Source of the DNA: an uncultured Gemmiger sp.
Lineage (GTDB): Bacteria > Bacillota > Clostridia > Oscillospirales > Ruminococcaceae
Assembly (NCBI GenBank): GCA_944388145.1
Contig: CALXHQ010000001.1
Span: 186,001-250,000, forward strand
DNA: 64,000 nucleotides
Direction: 5' to 3'
The translations under genes and the position numbers were made by a program. Each line of letters opens with the position of its first letter. Positions within the stretch are counted from its first letter, which is position 1. Positions 16,585 through 31,313 of this stretch are shown piece after piece. The notes beneath the pieces are model-generated. The model made no database searches, was not told the origin of the DNA, and saw only the letters and a list, made by a program, of their open reading frames with translations.

Positions 16585-18708
16585 TTACGCCTTGGAGCGA
16601 TCGGTGATGATCTTGTCGGCGATATTCTTGGGAACCTGCTGATACTCAGCCGGCTCCATGGAATACTGGCCACGGCCCTGGGTCTTGGAACGCAGGTCGG
16701 TGGCGTAGCCGAACATCTCGGACAGAGGAACCATCGCGTTGATACGCTGGGTGCCGGGCATGGCCTCCATGCCCTGGATCTGACCGCGGCGGCTGTTCAG
16801 GTCGCCAATGACATCGCCCATATACTCGTCGGGAACAATGACAGAAACCTTCATGATGGGCTCCATGATGACGGGATCGGCCTTCTTCATGGCATCCTTG
16901 AATGCCATAGAACCGGCGATCTGGAAGGCCATCTCAGAGGAGTCGACCTCGTGATAAGAGCCGTCCCACAGGGTGACCTTGACGTCCTCAACGGGGTAGC
17001 CGGCCAGGACGCCGGACTTCATGGCGCCCTGAATGCCCTGATCAACAGCCGGGATGAACTCCTTGGGGATTGCGCCGCCAACAACAGCGTTGACGAACTC
17101 GTAACCCTTGCCAGGGTTCGGCTCGATCTTGATCTTGACATGGCCGTACTGGCCCTTACCACCGGACTGACGGGCGTACTTGGTCTCCTGATTGGCCTCC
17201 TTGCGGATGGTCTCACGGTAAGCGACCTGCGGTGCACCGACATTGGCCTCAACCTTGAACTCGCGCAGCAGACGGTCGACGATGATCTCCAGATGAAGCT
17301 CACCCATGCCGGCGATGATGGTCTGACCAGTCTCCTCGTCGGTCCAGGTACGGAAGGTGGGGTCTTCCTCGGCCAGCTTGGCCAGAGCAATGCCCATCTT
17401 CTCGGAACCGGCCTTGGTCTTGGGCTCAATGGCAACACGGATAACGGGCTCGGGGAACTCCATGCTCTCGAGGATGATGGGGTGCTCCGGATCGCACAGG
17501 GTGTCACCGGTGGTGGTGTTCTTCAGACCGACAGCGGCGGCAATGTCGCCGGCGTAGCAGATGTCGATGTCCTTCCGATGGTTGGCGTGCATCTGCAGGA
17601 TACGGCCGATACGCTCGTTCTGATCCTTGACGGAGTTGTAAACGGTGGTGCCAGCCTCGATCTTGCCGGAGTAGACACGGAAGAAGCACAGCTTGCCGAC
17701 ATAGGGGTCGGTAGCAATCTTGAAGGCCAGAGCAGCAAAGGGAGCCTTATCGTCGGAAGGACGGGTCTCCTCCTCGCCGGTCTCGGGGTTGGTGCCCTTG
17801 ATGTCGGGGATGTCGGTGGGAGCCGGCATGTAGTCGACAATGGCATCCAGCAGCTTCTGAACGCCGCGGTTGCGGTAGGAAGAGCCGCAGGTGACGGGGA
17901 CAACCGTGTTGGCGATGGTCTCGCGACGCAGAGCAGCCTTGATTTCTTCCTTGGTCAGCTCTTCGCCGTCCAGGTACTTCATCATCAGCTCTTCGTCGTT
18001 CTCGGCGACAGCCTCGATCAGCTTGTCGTGATACTCCTGAGCCTGCTCCTTCATGTCCTCGGGGATTTCTTCCACGCGGACATCATTGCCCATATCGTCG
18101 TAGTAGACGTCAGCCTTCATATCGATCAGGTCGATGATGCCCTTGAAGGTATCCTCCTGACCGATGGGCAGCTGGATGGGCACCGCATTGGCATGCAGGC
18201 GGTCATGCAGCATCTGCACGCAGCGGTAGAAATCAGCACCCATGGTGTCCATCTTGTTGACGTAAACCATGCGGGGAACATGATAGTTGTCCGCCTGGCG
18301 CCAGACAGTCTCGGACTGGGGCTCAACGCCACCCTTTGCAGCCAGAACGGTCACAGAGCCGTCCAGCACGCGCAGGGAACGCTCGACCTCAACGGTGAAG
18401 TCGACGTGGCCCGGGGTGTCGATAATATTGATGCGATGACGGTTCGCCTTGAAAGCGGCCGGGTCATGCTGGGTTTCGGTATGGCTCCAGTAGCAGGTGG
18501 TAGCAGCGGAGGTGATGGTGATACCACGCTCCTGCTCCTGCACCATCCAGTCCATCGTAGCAGCGCCATCATGCACTTCGCCGATCTTGTGGTTGATACC
18601 GGTGTAGTACAGGATACGCTCGGTGGTGGTGGTTTTGCCTGCGTCGATGTGAGCCATGATACCGATATTTCTGGTCATTTGCAGAGAAACATCTCTCGGC
18701 GTTGCCAT
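16585..18708 (-). CDS. fusA: Elongation factor G
   Basis: EF-G is the GTPase that drives translocation on the ribosome. The 707-residue protein has the P-loop [13 protein letters not shown] near residue 20, [13 protein letters not shown], the G' insert, and domains II-V with the loop [12 protein letters not shown] and the terminal domain ending near RSKA. Length is normal. It sits between rpsG and tuf, as in most bacteria, with AGGAGG 8 nt before its ATG. Confidence 0.98.
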   Translation of the reverse strand: MATPRDVSLQMTRNIGIMAHIDAGKTTTTERILYYTGINHKIGEVHDGAATMDWMVQEQERGITITSAATTCYWSHTETQHDPAAFKANRHRINIIDTPGHVDFTVEVERSLRVLDGSVTVLAAKGGVEPQSETVWRQADNYHVPRMVYVNKMDTMGADFYRCVQMLHDRLHANAVPIQLPIGQEDTFKGIIDLIDMKADVYYDDMGNDVRVEEIPEDMKEQAQEYHDKLIEAVAENDEELMMKYLDGEELTKEEIKAALRRETIANTVVPVTCGSSYRNRGVQKLLDAIVDYMPAPTDIPDIKGTNPETGEEETRPSDDKAPFAALAFKIATDPYVGKLCFFRVYSGKIEAGTTVYNSVKDQNERIGRILQMHANHRKDIDICYAGDIAAAVGLKNTTTGDTLCDPEHPIILESMEFPEPVIRVAIEPKTKAGSEKMGIALAKLAEEDPTFRTWTDEETGQTIIAGMGELHLEIIVDRLLREFKVEANVGAPQVAYRETIRKEANQETKYARQSGGKGQYGHVKIKIEPNPGKGYEFVNAVVGGAIPKEFIPAVDQGIQGAMKSGVLAGYPVEDVKVTLWDGSYHEVDSSEMAFQIAGSMAFKDAMKKADPVIMEPIMKVSVIVPDEYMGDVIGDLNSRRGQIQGMEAMPGTQRINAMVPLSEMFGYATDLRSKTQGRGQYSMEPAEYQQVPKNIADKIITDRSKA

Positions 18709-18743
18709 GGCTGAAACCTCCTAGTCGAAGAAAAACAGACGGA

Positions 18744-19214
18744 TCAATAACGGTAATGAGCGAAAGCCTTGTTGGCCTCGGCCATCTTGTGGGTATCCTC
18801 GCGCTTCTTGACGGCGTTACCGGTATTGTTGGTCGCGTCGATGATCTCGGCGGCCAGGCGCTGGGACATGGTCTTCTCACCGCGGGTGCGGCTGTACAGA
18901 GTCAGCCAGCGCAGGCCGAGGGTCTCGCGGCGGGCGGGGCTGACCTCCAGGGGGACCTGGTAGGTGGAGCCGCCGACACGGCGGGCCTTGACTTCGAGGC
19001 TGGGCATGATGTTCTCGAGTGCTTTCTCAAACATTTCGAGAGGATCGTTGCCGGTCTTTTCCTTCACGATGTCAAAAGCATCGTAAACGATCTTCTGGGC
19101 GACGCCCTTTTTGCCGTCGAGCATGATCGAATTGACCAGGCGGGTGACGATCTTGGAATTATAAATAGGATCAGCCAGAACTTCGCGCTTGGCGACGTTA
19201 CCTCTTCTGGGCAT
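18744..19214 (-). CDS. rpsG: 30S ribosomal protein S7
   Basis: S7 binds the 3' major domain of 16S rRNA and starts assembly of the small-subunit head. The 156-residue protein begins [11 protein letters not shown] and has the conserved VGGSTYQVP segment and the C-terminal [14 protein letters not shown] chose the ATG at 19214, with GGAGG 8 nt upstream; an in-frame codon six residues earlier lies inside that site. It lies between rpsL and fusA. Confidence 0.98.
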   Translation of the reverse strand: MPRRGNVAKREVLADPIYNSKIVTRLVNSIMLDGKKGVAQKIVYDAFDIVKEKTGNDPLEMFEKALENIMPSLEVKARRVGGSTYQVPLEVSPARRETLGLRWLTLYSRTRGEKTMSQRLAAEIIDATNNTGNAVKKREDTHKMAEANKAFAHYRY

Positions 19215-19329
19215 CTTTCTTCCCTCCTTCACAAAAATGATATCATCGGTACTCGAAAGTATAGGAACTCCCGTAAGGCCACAAGAAGAGCCATTGCTGA
19301 CCCTTACTTAATGGCGAAAAGATGTTTCC

Positions 19330-19755
19330 TTACTTCTTGGCACCGGCCTTGGGACGCTTTGCGCCGTATTTGCTGCGGGCCTGATGGCGGTTGGCAACGC
19401 CCTGGGTATCGAGGGTGCCACGGATGATGTGATAACGCACACCGGGCAGGTCCTTGACACGGCCGCCGCGAATCAGAACGACGCTGTGCTCCTGCAGGTT
19501 ATGGCCGATACCGGGAATGTAAGAGGTGACCTCGATACCATTCGTGAGGCGGACACGGGCAACTTTACGCAGAGCAGAGTTGGGCTTCTTGGGGGTCATG
19601 GTACGGACAGCAGTGCAGACGCCGCGCTTCTGGGGGCTGTTCAGGTTGGTGTACTGCTTCTTCTGGGAGTTGTAGCTGCGCAGAAGGGCAGGCGCGGTGC
19701 TCTTCTTGACCAGGACCTCGCGGCCTTTGCGTACGAGCTGGTTAAAAGTAGGCAT
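19330..19755 (-). CDS. rpsL: 30S ribosomal protein S12
   Basis: S12 lies at the decoding centre and controls accuracy; mutations in it give streptomycin resistance. The 141-residue protein begins [13 protein letters not shown] and has [11 protein letters not shown] and the PGVRYH motif near residue 90. Lys is present at the two common resistance positions (PKKPNS and [11 protein letters not shown]), so the sequence is that of a sensitive wild type. Its promoter is nearly consensus and starts the str operon rpsL-rpsG-fusA. Confidence 0.98.
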   Translation of the reverse strand: MPTFNQLVRKGREVLVKKSTAPALLRSYNSQKKQYTNLNSPQKRGVCTAVRTMTPKKPNSALRKVARVRLTNGIEVTSYIPGIGHNLQEHSVVLIRGGRVKDLPGVRYHIIRGTLDTQGVANRHQARSKYGAKRPKAGAKK

Positions 19756-19845
19756 TTCTTTTCTCCTTTCTTCGGTATTACATCGGAAAAGACGGGCGGA
19801 TTGTGCCGGAAATTGGTGCAATACACCCAGACCGACGCAAGATTT

Positions 19846-19874
19846 ATTGTAAGGGATGAATCTTGTCTTGTCAA
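19846..19874 (-). promoter_or_regulatory. str operon promoter
   Basis: TTGACA, 17 nt, TACAAT on the minus strand, in an A+T-rich patch. The predicted leader is about 85 nt. The rest of the gap 19756-20090 holds the pepF terminator and no gene. Confidence 0.8.
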
Positions 19875-20007
19875 GAGTATACACAAAAAAATCGTGAAAA
19901 AATCGTATAAAACAGAGATTTTTTGCCGGCGGCCAGCAGAGTGTTTCGGTTTCCTGCAGCAAATGCCGGACATACTCCCGCATGGGGTGGGTTCTCCCCC
20001 GCCCCGG

Positions 20008-20052
20008 CAAAAAATGGCAGGCAGCCTGCCGGTTGCCGGTAAGCTGCCTGCC
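20008..20052 (-). terminator. pepF terminator
   Basis: GGCAGGCAGC (20016-20025) pairs with GCTGCCTGCC (20043-20052), with an inner CCGG/CCGG hairpin. On the minus strand ATTTTTTG follows. It separates pepF from the str operon. Confidence 0.85.
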
Positions 20053-20090
20053 GTAGAGATGCCGCACAGCCGGCGGCCGCTCTGCCGTCT

Positions 20091-21890
20091 TTACAGTTTT
20101 GCCAGGGTTGCCTCGGCGTCATCCAGGATCCGCTCGAATTTGTTCAGCGCGGCATCCACAGGAGCCGGGGTGGTCAGATCCACGCCGGCATGGCGCAGCT
20201 CATCCAGCGGATAAGCACTGCCGCCCATGGACAAAAACTCGCGATAGCGTTTGACAGCGGGTTCGCCTTCGTTCAGAATGGCCTCGCTCAGTGCAACGGC
20301 GGTGGAGTAGCCGGTGGCGTACTTGTAGACGTAGAAGTTCCGGTAGAAGTGCGGGATGCGTGCCCACTCATACTGGACCTCGTCATCCACCACCAGGTCG
20401 GGGCCAAAGTAGTCCACAACCAGCTGGCGATAGAGGGCGTTGAGGGCAGCGGGGTTCAGCGCCTCGCCCCGTTCTGCCATGGCATGGGCCTCGCGCTCAA
20501 ACTCAGCGAACATGGTCTGGCGGTAAACCGTGCCCTTGAAGTTTTCCAGGTACTGGTTCAGCAGAGCCAGCCGGGCGTGGGGTTCCTGCTCTTTGCGCAG
20601 CAGCTGTTCGATCAGCAGGTTCTCGTTGACAGTGGAGGCAACCTCCGCCACAAACAGCGTGTAGTCGGCATACTGGGCGGGCTGAGTGTGGTTGGAATGC
20701 CAGGTGTGCATCGAGTGGCCCATCTCGTGGGCGATGGTGGAGACACTGTCCAGTGTGCCGGTAAAGTTGGTCAGGATATAGGGATCGGAGTCGTAGGTGC
20801 CAGAGGAGTAGGCGCCGCCGCTCTTGCCGCGGTTGGGGTAAACGTCGATCCAACGGGTGGCAAAGGCCTTTTTGACCTGCTCCACATAATCATTCCCCAG
20901 CGGGCGGACGGCGTCCAGCACCATCTGCTGGGCCTGCTCATAGGTGTAGCTGGTCTTGTCATCGGCCACCAGCGAGGCATAGACATCGTAATAGTGCAGC
21001 TCATCCAGGCCCAGAATCTTTTTGCGCAGCGCCACATAGCGGTACATGGCGGGCAGATGCTTGCGGACGGTGTCGACCAGATTGTCGTACACCGAGGCCG
21101 GGATGTTCTCCCCCGCCATGGACATGGCACGGGAGGAACTGTAGTGGCGGGCCTTGGCCTCGGCCACGGCGGCTTTGATGTCGGCAGAGTAGGTGGCTGC
21201 AAAGGTGTTGATGTGCTGGCGGTACCCCTTGTAGTAGCTTTGGAAGGCGTTTTTACGCAGGGTCCGATCCGCGGAGGACTGCAGCAGGATATAATTGGAG
21301 CCGGTAACTTCCACCTGGTTGCCCTGGCTGTCGGCGACGGGGTCAAAGACCATGTCGGCATCCTGCAGATTGTCGGCGATCTCACCGGGGGCATTGATCA
21401 CCTCACCAAAGCCGGCCAGCAGCTGCTCCTCGGCAGCAGACAGGGTGTGGGGCTTACGGCGAAGCAGGTCTTTGAGCAGGAAGCTGTAAGGTGCCAGCTG
21501 CTCGTCCTCCGCCATGGCCTTAAGCTCCTCCTCCGACAGGGAGAGGATCTCCGGCTCGGCAAAGGCAACGGCGGACTGGTACTGCACATAGACGGCGTTG
21601 GCCTTGGCGTACATTTTCTGGGCAGCCTCGGCGCGGGTGTCCTCGCTGCGGCGCAGGGATGCATAGCAGTACAGGTTGGACAGGGTCCGCTGGGCCTGCA
21701 CCTGTGCGTCAAACCAGGCGCGCAGATTGGCGGCGGTGTTCAGCGTACCGGCATAGGCGGCAAGAGCCGGGATGCTTGCCGCATACTCGGCCATGGCCTT
21801 TTCCCAGGCGGCGTCATCCGCGAACATACGGGTCAGGTCCCACTTGTACTTTTCCTCAATCTGGGAGCGTTCTTTCAGTGCTTCAGGCAT
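20091..21890 (-). CDS. pepF: Oligoendopeptidase F
   Basis: PepF is a cytosolic M3 zinc metallopeptidase that cuts short peptides of about 7-17 residues. The 599-residue protein has the zinc motif HEMGH at residues 388-392, and the third zinc ligand Glu in the [10 protein letters not shown] segment about 30 residues later. Length is normal. I chose the ATG at 21890 (MPEALKERS), with AAAGGAG 8 nt upstream. It sits between rpoC and rpsL, which are usually neighbours; it has its own terminator, so it is probably an independent unit placed inside the conserved order. Confidence 0.94.
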   Translation of the reverse strand: MPEALKERSQIEEKYKWDLTRMFADDAAWEKAMAEYAASIPALAAYAGTLNTAANLRAWFDAQVQAQRTLSNLYCYASLRRSEDTRAEAAQKMYAKANAVYVQYQSAVAFAEPEILSLSEEELKAMAEDEQLAPYSFLLKDLLRRKPHTLSAAEEQLLAGFGEVINAPGEIADNLQDADMVFDPVADSQGNQVEVTGSNYILLQSSADRTLRKNAFQSYYKGYRQHINTFAATYSADIKAAVAEAKARHYSSSRAMSMAGENIPASVYDNLVDTVRKHLPAMYRYVALRKKILGLDELHYYDVYASLVADDKTSYTYEQAQQMVLDAVRPLGNDYVEQVKKAFATRWIDVYPNRGKSGGAYSSGTYDSDPYILTNFTGTLDSVSTIAHEMGHSMHTWHSNHTQPAQYADYTLFVAEVASTVNENLLIEQLLRKEQEPHARLALLNQYLENFKGTVYRQTMFAEFEREAHAMAERGEALNPAALNALYRQLVVDYFGPDLVVDDEVQYEWARIPHFYRNFYVYKYATGYSTAVALSEAILNEGEPAVKRYREFLSMGGSAYPLDELRHAGVDLTTPAPVDAALNKFERILDDAEATLAKL

Positions 21891-22029
21891 GATTCTCTCT
21901 CCTTTTATATAATGTATAGAGTCTGTAAAGAGATAAAGGCCGCACAGCCGCTGCCGGCTGCCTGCGGCAAAAATCATTGTACATCATTTAACAGCAAATG
22001 GCAACGGTCTGGCGACATTCCGTGCTGTG

Positions 22030-22059
22030 TTGACAGATTCACCGCTTTTTTGCTAAAAT
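22030..22059 (+). promoter_or_regulatory. Promoter of the small membrane protein gene
   Basis: TTGACA, 18 nt, TAAAAT with an extended TGC, on the plus strand, 60 nt before the start codon of the 87-residue gene. Confidence 0.7.
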
Positions 22060-22119
22060 GGTTGTAGCGTCCGGCTATCTTCTTGAGATTTGCGGGCAGA
22101 CCACCCGGGAGGTGCAGCG

Positions 22120-22383
22120 ATGGAGCCGTTTCTCTTTGTGCTCTTGCTATTTTTTCTCTTTGTTTTGCTGATGGCGGCAATCATCTGCCATATCAAAGGG
22201 AAATGGGGCATCTATCTGACCGCTGTTACCGCAACCTTGTCCGGCTGGTTCATCGGGCTGGTGTTGGACGCCAACATTGATTTTGGGCCGGACGGCTTTC
22301 TCTGCCTGCGGGTCCTGCTGCCGGTGCTGGCCATGGGGCTTTGCATTTTGGTCACGATTTCAAGAGACAAATCCGACAAATGA
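22120..22383 (+). CDS. Small three-helix membrane protein, unknown function
   Basis: An 87-residue protein with three hydrophobic segments: about residues 4-22, 31-49 and 57-77, separated by a basic loop (HIKGKWG) and an acidic loop (LDANIDFGPD). I do not recognise a family. The ATG has GGGAGG 7 nt upstream, a good promoter in front and a strong shared terminator behind, so it is likely a real single-gene unit. It is on the plus strand between the minus-strand genes rpoC and pepF. Confidence 0.75.
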   Translation: MEPFLFVLLLFFLFVLLMAAIICHIKGKWGIYLTAVTATLSGWFIGLVLDANIDFGPDGFLCLRVLLPVLAMGLCILVTISRDKSDK

Positions 22384-22455
22384 CCGTCGGGGCGCAGCAA
22401 GCGGCCCGTAGCGGCGGAGCGGAGGATCGCCGCAGACAAAATTGCCATCGGATAC

Positions 22456-22506
22456 AAAAAGTTCTGCCGGGACGGCTGCGAACAGCGCATCCCGGCAGGA
22501 CTTTTT
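22456..22506. terminator. Bidirectional terminator after rpoC and the small membrane gene
   Basis: A stem of about 17 bp with one mismatch (22456-22472 with 22490-22506) has T runs on both strands. It serves rpoC on minus and the 87-residue gene on plus. Confidence 0.92.
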
Positions 22507-22536
22507 TTGTTGTTTTAGCGGATTTTCAGGGAGAAC

Positions 22537-26109
<3,573 letters not shown>

Positions 26110-26156
26110 TCAGCGAACCCTCTCATTTCACTCAAGACTACTAGCGTGGCCGGCAA

Positions 26157-29100
26157 TCATTCGCCGTCGAACAGATCCTCAATGTTGGCCAGATCCTCGG
26201 CACCGGGCTCCATATCCTCGCTGTCCAGATCATTGTCAAAGCCTTCATCGGCGTCCTTCACGCTGTAATCGTCCTGCAATTCGCTTTCCACCAGCACGTC
26301 ATCGCCGCCGGGAATATCGCGGGCGTCAAAGCCGGTGTCATCGTCGTCGAACTCCTGGCGCATATCCACCGGGTTGCCCTCGTGGTCCTGCACAACAATA
26401 TCCAGGCCCAGGCTCTGCAGTTCCTTCAGCAGCACGCGGAAGCTCTCGGGGATGCCGGGCTTGGGCACCGGCTCGCCCTTGACGATGGCCTCGTAGGTCT
26501 TGACACGGCCCACCACGTCGTCGGACTTGACGGTCAGGATTTCCTGCAGGGTGTAGGCAGCGCCGTAGGCCTCCAGGGCCCAGACTTCCATCTCGCCGAA
26601 ACGCTGGCCGCCGAATTGGGCCTTGCCGCCCAGAGGCTGCTGGGTAACCAGGCTGTAGGGGCCGGTGGAGCGGGCGTGAATCTTATCGTCCACCAGGTGA
26701 TGGAGCTTGAGGTAATACATATAGCCGACGGTGACCTTGGAGGGGAACTTCTCGCCAGTGCGGCCGTCGTAGACGGTGGTCTTGCCGTCGTCGGTCAGGT
26801 CAATCTTGCTGAAGTCAATGATATGGCCCTTCTCGCCCATCAGGCGGTCCAGCTTGGTGGGGTACTCGGGCGCCTTGTCGGTGTGCCACTTGTCACGGGC
26901 CTCGGCAAAGCAGTCGCGGATGTCAGACTCGTGGGCGCCGTCAAAGACGGGGGTCTGGACCTTCCAGCCCAGAGCTTTGGCCACATAGCCCAGGTTGACT
27001 TCCAGCACCTGTCCGATGTTCATACGGGAAGGCACGCCCAGGGGGTTCAGCACGATGTCCAGCGGGGTACCGTCGGGCAGGAACGGCATATCCTCCTGCG
27101 GCAGGATGCGGGAGACAACACCCTTGTTGCCGTGACGGCCGGCCATCTTGTCGCCCACGCTGATCTTGCGCTTCTGGGCAATGTAGACGCGGACCTGCTC
27201 CCGCACGCCGGGCTGCAGCTCGTCACTGTTCTCGGGGGTAAAGACCTTGACATCCACAATGATGCCGTAAGCGCCGTGGGGCACCCGCAGCGAAGTGTCG
27301 CGGACCTCGCGGGCCTTCTCGCCGAAGATGGCGCGCAGCAGGCGCTCCTCAGCAGTCAGTTCCGTCTCACCCTTGGGGGTGACCTTACCCACCAGGATGT
27401 CGCCGGAGGTAACCTCGGCGCCCACGCGGATGATACCGCGGTCGTCCAGGTCCTTCAAGGCCTCGTCACCCACGTTGGGGATGTCGCGGGTAATCTCCTC
27501 GGGGCCAAGCTTGGTCTCGCGGGCTTCCGTCTCATACTCCTCAATGTGGATGGAGGTGTAGACATCCTCGCGAACCAGCTTCTCGTTCAGCAGAACGGCG
27601 TCCTCGTAGTTGTAGCCCTCCCAGGTCATGAAGCCCACCAGGGCGTTCTTGCCCAGGCTGATCTCGCCGTTTTTGGTGGCGGGGCCGTCGGCCAGGACGT
27701 CGCCGGCCTCCACATGCTCGCCCACCGAGACGATGGGCCGCTGGTTGTTGCAGGTGCCCTGGTTGGAGCGCATGAACTTGATCAGCTCATAGGTATCGGC
27801 GGAGCCGTCCTCGCAGCGGATGACGATCTTCTCGGCATCCACGTACTCCACAGTGCCGGGGCGGGCGGCCAGGATGCAGACGCCGGAGTCGGTGGCTGCC
27901 TTGTACTCCATGCCGGTGGCCACAATGGGCTGCTGGGTGACCATCAGGGGCACCGCCTGGCGCTGCATGTTGGAGCCCATCAGGGCACGGTTACCGTCGT
28001 CGTTCTCCAGGAAGGGGATGGAGGCGGTTGCCACGGAAACCATCATTCGGGGCGAGACATCCATGAAGTCCACCTGCTCGCGGGCGAATTCCTGAATGTT
28101 GTCGCGGTGACGGCCGGAAACGCGGGGACGGGCAAAGCAGTTGTTCTCGTCCAGCGGCTCGTTGGCCTGGGCGACAATGTACTCGTCCTCCACATCGGCG
28201 GTCATGTAGACCACCTCGTCGGTGACATGGCCGGTGCCCTTGTCCACCTTGCGGTAGGGGGCCTCGATGAAGCCGTACTTGTTGATCTTGGCGAAGGTGG
28301 CCAGATAGGAGATCAGACCGATGTTGGGGCCTTCCGGCGTCTCAATGGGGCACAGACGGCCGTAGTGGGTATAATGGACGTCGCGGACCTCGACTCCGGC
28401 GCGGTCACGGGACAGACCGCCGGGGCCCAGGGCGGACAGACGGCGCTTGTGGGTCAGCTCGGCCAGAGGGTTGTTCTGGTCCATGAACTGGGACAGCGGG
28501 CTGGAGCCGATGAACTCCTTGATGGCCGCCACGACGGGGCGGATGTTGACCAGGCTCTGGGGGGTGATCTCGCCGGACTCCTGGTTTTGCAGGGTCATGC
28601 GTTCACGAATGACACGCTCCATGCGGGAGAAGCCGATGCGGAACTGGTTCTGCAGCAGTTCGCCCACGCTGCGGACGCGGCGGTTGCCCAGATGGTCAAT
28701 CTCGTCGGTGGTGCCGACGCCGTGATCCAGGCCCAGCATATAGTTGACCGAAGCGAAGATATCATCCACGGTGACGGTGCGGCTGATCAGCTTGTCATGG
28801 TTTTTGCGCAGCAGTTCCTTCTGCTCCTCGGGGTCGGAGGTAGCCTCCAAAATCTCGCGGATGCCGGCCAGGCTGGCGCGTTCGTTGATGCCGGCCTCCT
28901 TCTCCACATCAAAGCTGAAGAAAGGCTGAGCATCCACACAGCCGTTGGAGATGACGATGAAGGGGACGGGGTCGCCGATCTTCTGGTCGATGAGCACACG
29001 GATGCGGGTCACGCCTGCGGCATCAATCTCCTCGGCTTTCTCGTGGGTAATCTTTTCGCCATTGGCCAGCAGCAGTTCGCCGGTCAGCGGGGCGATGACA

Positions 29101-29984
29101 TCCTCGCCGGCGCGCAGGCCGGTGATGCGCCGGGCCAGGGCCAGTTTGTTGTTCATCTTGTAGCGGCCGAACCGAGCCAGGTCATAGCGGCGGGGGTCAA
29201 AGAAGAGCGCCTCCAGATGGCTGCGGGAGCTCTCCACCGTGGGGGGCTCGCCGGGGCGCAGCTTACGGTAGACCTCCAGCAAGCCTTCCTCGGTGGAGTG
29301 GGTGGTGTCCTTTTCCAACGTAGCGTTGATCTTGGGCTCAGAATCGCCGAAGAACTGGCGGATCTGCTCGTCTGTGCCAAGGCCCAGCGCGCGCAGCAGC
29401 ACGGTGACAGGCAGCTTGCGGTTCTTATCGATACGCACGTAGTAGACGTCGGAGGAGTCAGTCTCGTATTCCAGCCAGGCACCGCGGTTGGGATTCATGG
29501 TGGCGGTGAACAGATCCTTGCCGGTGCGGTCCTTGCTGGAAGAATAATAGACACCGGGAGAGCGGACCAGCTGACTGACGATGACACGCTCGGCGCCGTT
29601 GGAGATAAAGGTGCCGGAATCGGTCATGAGCGGGAAGTCCCCCATGAAGATTTCCTGCTCCTTGACCTCGCCGGTCTGCTTGTTGAACAGGCGCGCAGTG
29701 ACATACAGCGGCGCAGCATAGGTGGCGTCGCGTTCCTTGCACTCCTTGATTGTATATTTGGGGTGTTTGTCCAGACGATAGTCGACAAATTCCAGAACCA
29801 GGTTGCCGGTGTAGTCCTCGATGGCAGCAATGTCATGGAAGACCTCGCGCAGGCCTTCTTCCAGGAACCAGTTGTACGAGTTTTTCTGGATCTCGATCAG
29901 GTTGGGCATATTGATGACTTCGCTGATCCGGGAAAAGCTCATTCGGGTCGTTCTGCCGTTTTGTACGGGCCTGACCTTTACCAT
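26157..29984 (-). CDS. rpoB: RNA polymerase subunit beta
   Basis: RpoB is the second large catalytic subunit of RNA polymerase. The 1275-residue protein has the rifampicin-pocket region [20 protein letters not shown] followed by [10 protein letters not shown], with the wild-type Asp, His and Ser residues expected in sensitive strains, and the C-terminal [20 protein letters not shown] segment. I chose the ATG at 29984 ([10 protein letters not shown]) over an in-frame TTG 9 nt upstream, which overlaps the AGGAG site. rplJ and rplL, often just upstream, are absent; instead a promoter and a long leader precede the gene. The acidic C-terminal tail of about 60 residues is longer than in many homologues. 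Confidence 0.97.
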   Translation of the reverse strand: MVKVRPVQNGRTTRMSFSRISEVINMPNLIEIQKNSYNWFLEEGLREVFHDIAAIEDYTGNLVLEFVDYRLDKHPKYTIKECKERDATYAAPLYVTARLFNKQTGEVKEQEIFMGDFPLMTDSGTFISNGAERVIVSQLVRSPGVYYSSSKDRTGKDLFTATMNPNRGAWLEYETDSSDVYYVRIDKNRKLPVTVLLRALGLGTDEQIRQFFGDSEPKINATLEKDTTHSTEEGLLEVYRKLRPGEPPTVESSRSHLEALFFDPRRYDLARFGRYKMNNKLALARRITGLRAGEDVIAPLTGELLLANGEKITHEKAEEIDAAGVTRIRVLIDQKIGDPVPFIVISNGCVDAQPFFSFDVEKEAGINERASLAGIREILEATSDPEEQKELLRKNHDKLISRTVTVDDIFASVNYMLGLDHGVGTTDEIDHLGNRRVRSVGELLQNQFRIGFSRMERVIRERMTLQNQESGEITPQSLVNIRPVVAAIKEFIGSSPLSQFMDQNNPLAELTHKRRLSALGPGGLSRDRAGVEVRDVHYTHYGRLCPIETPEGPNIGLISYLATFAKINKYGFIEAPYRKVDKGTGHVTDEVVYMTADVEDEYIVAQANEPLDENNCFARPRVSGRHRDNIQEFAREQVDFMDVSPRMMVSVATASIPFLENDDGNRALMGSNMQRQAVPLMVTQQPIVATGMEYKAATDSGVCILAARPGTVEYVDAEKIVIRCEDGSADTYELIKFMRSNQGTCNNQRPIVSVGEHVEAGDVLADGPATKNGEISLGKNALVGFMTWEGYNYEDAVLLNEKLVREDVYTSIHIEEYETEARETKLGPEEITRDIPNVGDEALKDLDDRGIIRVGAEVTSGDILVGKVTPKGETELTAEERLLRAIFGEKAREVRDTSLRVPHGAYGIIVDVKVFTPENSDELQPGVREQVRVYIAQKRKISVGDKMAGRHGNKGVVSRILPQEDMPFLPDGTPLDIVLNPLGVPSRMNIGQVLEVNLGYVAKALGWKVQTPVFDGAHESDIRDCFAEARDKWHTDKAPEYPTKLDRLMGEKGHIIDFSKIDLTDDGKTTVYDGRTGEKFPSKVTVGYMYYLKLHHLVDDKIHARSTGPYSLVTQQPLGGKAQFGGQRFGEMEVWALEAYGAAYTLQEILTVKSDDVVGRVKTYEAIVKGEPVPKPGIPESFRVLLKELQSLGLDIVVQDHEGNPVDMRQEFDDDDTGFDARDIPGGDDVLVESELQDDYSVKDADEGFDNDLDSEDMEPGAEDLANIEDLFDGE

Positions 29985-30148
29985 AAAACGCAACCACTCC
30001 TATTCTTAAGATTGACAAACTGGGCAAAGCGGCTTCAAGGTGCTGCTGTGGGGCGGCAAATCTTCGTCGTTTTGCACAAACTTTTCGATTTTGCTTGCAC
30101 AGTTCACTGCCTTTAGGGCGCTCTATTCCATTTTTGTGATACTAAGTC

Positions 30149-30177
30149 AGTATACCTGATACAAGCCGCATTGTCAA
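30149..30177 (-). promoter_or_regulatory. rpoB-rpoC promoter
   Basis: TTGACA, 17 nt, TATACT on the minus strand, close to consensus. The predicted leader is about 158 nt, with no reading frame of note; the only ATG early in it is followed at once by a stop. Confidence 0.8.
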
Positions 30178-30344
30178 GCGGTTTTTCGGCATTTGGGCGG
30201 AATTTTTACATTTGTATGAAACGCCCGGATGCGTGTTACTTATTTGGTCATTTTGCCGGTTCGGGGCAGAAAATCAGGGCTTGACAAATTGGTACCGGCG
30301 CGGCGGTATGGGCATTTTGGCAAAACACCAGCGGTCGAGACGGC

Positions 30345-30373
30345 TTGACAAATGCAAATTGTTGTGATATCGA
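30345..30373 (+). promoter_or_regulatory. Possible promoter of a non-coding RNA
   Basis: TTGACA, 17 nt, TATCGA with TG in front, on the plus strand. A second copy of GGCTTGACAAAT lies 62 bp upstream (30280-30291), so the -35 region is part of a direct repeat. Confidence 0.5.
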
Positions 30374-30379
30374 GGCGCG

Positions 30380-30522
30380 GTATCCCCTGCCCCGGAAGGT
30401 TGAAACATATCGCCCGTAGGGAAGATGCAGGAAGAGCCGGGCGATGGCTGTTTGGGGGCTGCCAGCCGTGGTAACCAGCTGAACGAGAGTGCAACCCGGT
30501 CAAGCCGGGTGGCTTCACATAA
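30380..30522 (+). ncRNA. Candidate structured RNA or transposon-end remnant
   Basis: This stretch has no convincing reading frame but has several stems in a row: ATCGCCCG with CGGGCGAT (30409-30416 with 30438-30445), GGCTG with CAGCC (30446-30450 with 30463-30467) and ACCCGG-TCAAG-CCGGGT (30494-30510), followed by GGCTTCAC. A promoter-like site precedes it. The final hairpin plus TTCAC recalls right ends of IS200/IS605 elements and TnpB guide RNAs, but there is no tnpB here. It does not match RNase P, tmRNA, SRP RNA or a riboswitch that I can recognise. Identity is open. Confidence 0.4.
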
Positions 30523-30536
30523 GACGGAAAGTTTAC

Positions 30537-30565
30537 TTGACATTTTGCACGCATTCCGTTATACT
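30537..30565 (+). promoter_or_regulatory. Promoter of the XRE regulator operon
   Basis: TTGACA, 17 nt, TATACT on the plus strand. GGAAAGC-ACGC-TTTCC (30573 on) just downstream is a small inverted repeat and a candidate autoregulatory site. Confidence 0.8.
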
Positions 30566-30606
30566 AAGTGTATGGAAAGCACGCTTTCCATCAGAAAGGG
30601 AATTGC

Positions 30607-30810
30607 ATGAAAAACAGACTAGAAGAGCTCCGGAAACAGCAGGGAATCAAACAGGAAGATTTGGCAAAGGCGCTGGAAGTATCCAGGCAAACGATTGGCT
30701 CTCTGGAAAACGGGAGATATAATCCATCCATTCTGTTAGCGTTCAAAATCGCACGATATTTTCATACAACCATCGAAGATATCTTTTTTTACGAGGAGGA
30801 AGATCAATGA
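30607..30810 (+). CDS. Small XRE-family transcriptional regulator
   Basis: A 67-residue protein that is almost only a helix-turn-helix: LRKQQGIKQEDLAKALEVS forms the first helices and RQTIGSLENGRYNPSI the recognition part, followed by the common tail DIFFYEEE. It resembles the short single-domain XRE regulators that control the membrane protein gene beside them. The ATG has AAAGGG 6 nt upstream, and the stop overlaps the next start as ATGA. The DNA is visibly richer in A+T than the flanking rpoB and rpoD, a sign of transfer. Confidence 0.88.
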   Translation: MKNRLEELRKQQGIKQEDLAKALEVSRQTIGSLENGRYNPSILLAFKIARYFHTTIEDIFFYEEEDQ

Positions 30811-31238
30811 AATCCAAGGCAACAAAATACGCAATTGCGATAATCGGCATGCTTTTGCTGGCGGCAGGGCTGTGCTTCTTAAAGAAGAACGGTGTCCCGC
30901 GGGGCGTTCTGCGGGCGCTGCCCTATGTATGTATCGGAATTGGGTGCGGCCTGTTTGGGCATGGCATGGGAGCTGTCTTTGCGGAACGTGCAGTCCGCAG
31001 CAATCCAGAAATACAAAAAGAGCTGGAAATCGAAAAGAATGACGAGCGCAATCTTGCAATCGCAAATCGTGCCAAGGGGAAAGCATACGATATAATGACC
31101 TTTGTCTACGGGGCCTTAATGGTATCCTTTGCGCTTATGGGCGTTGACTTGATCGCCGTTCTGCTTCTTGTTTTCGCTTATCTTTTTGTGCAGGGGACCG
31201 CCCTTTACTATCGCATTAAACTGGACAAGGAAATGTAA
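30807..31238 (+). CDS. Membrane protein paired with the XRE regulator
   Basis: A 143-residue protein with four predicted membrane segments in two pairs: about residues 8-24 and 36-58, then 95-110 and 115-132. Between them is a charged soluble stretch with EKNDERNLAIANRAKGKAYD. That ERN...R..KA pattern is seen in small membrane proteins linked to XRE regulators in Firmicutes; I do not know a proven function. The ATG overlaps the regulator stop and has GAGGAGG upstream, so the two are coupled. Confidence 0.75.
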   Translation: MKSKATKYAIAIIGMLLLAAGLCFLKKNGVPRGVLRALPYVCIGIGCGLFGHGMGAVFAERAVRSNPEIQKELEIEKNDERNLAIANRAKGKAYDIMTFVYGALMVSFALMGVDLIAVLLLVFAYLFVQGTALYYRIKLDKEM

Positions 31239-31313
31239 ATTTGTCAGGATATGTAATAAATTCCAGGCGCTTTGGATTTTTCAAGCCTTCCCCGGATTTT
31301 CGCGTGTGCAGCA

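Noticed and set aside
30283-30320. T-box-like sequence (GGTACCG) upstream of the XRE gene
   Set aside because: No specifier loop, AGAG-type motifs or antiterminator/terminator pair, and downstream genes are not amino acid related.
30425-30610. Short frames over the structured element at 30.4 kb
   Set aside because: No ribosome binding site, odd composition, and the stretch is better explained by RNA or DNA structure.
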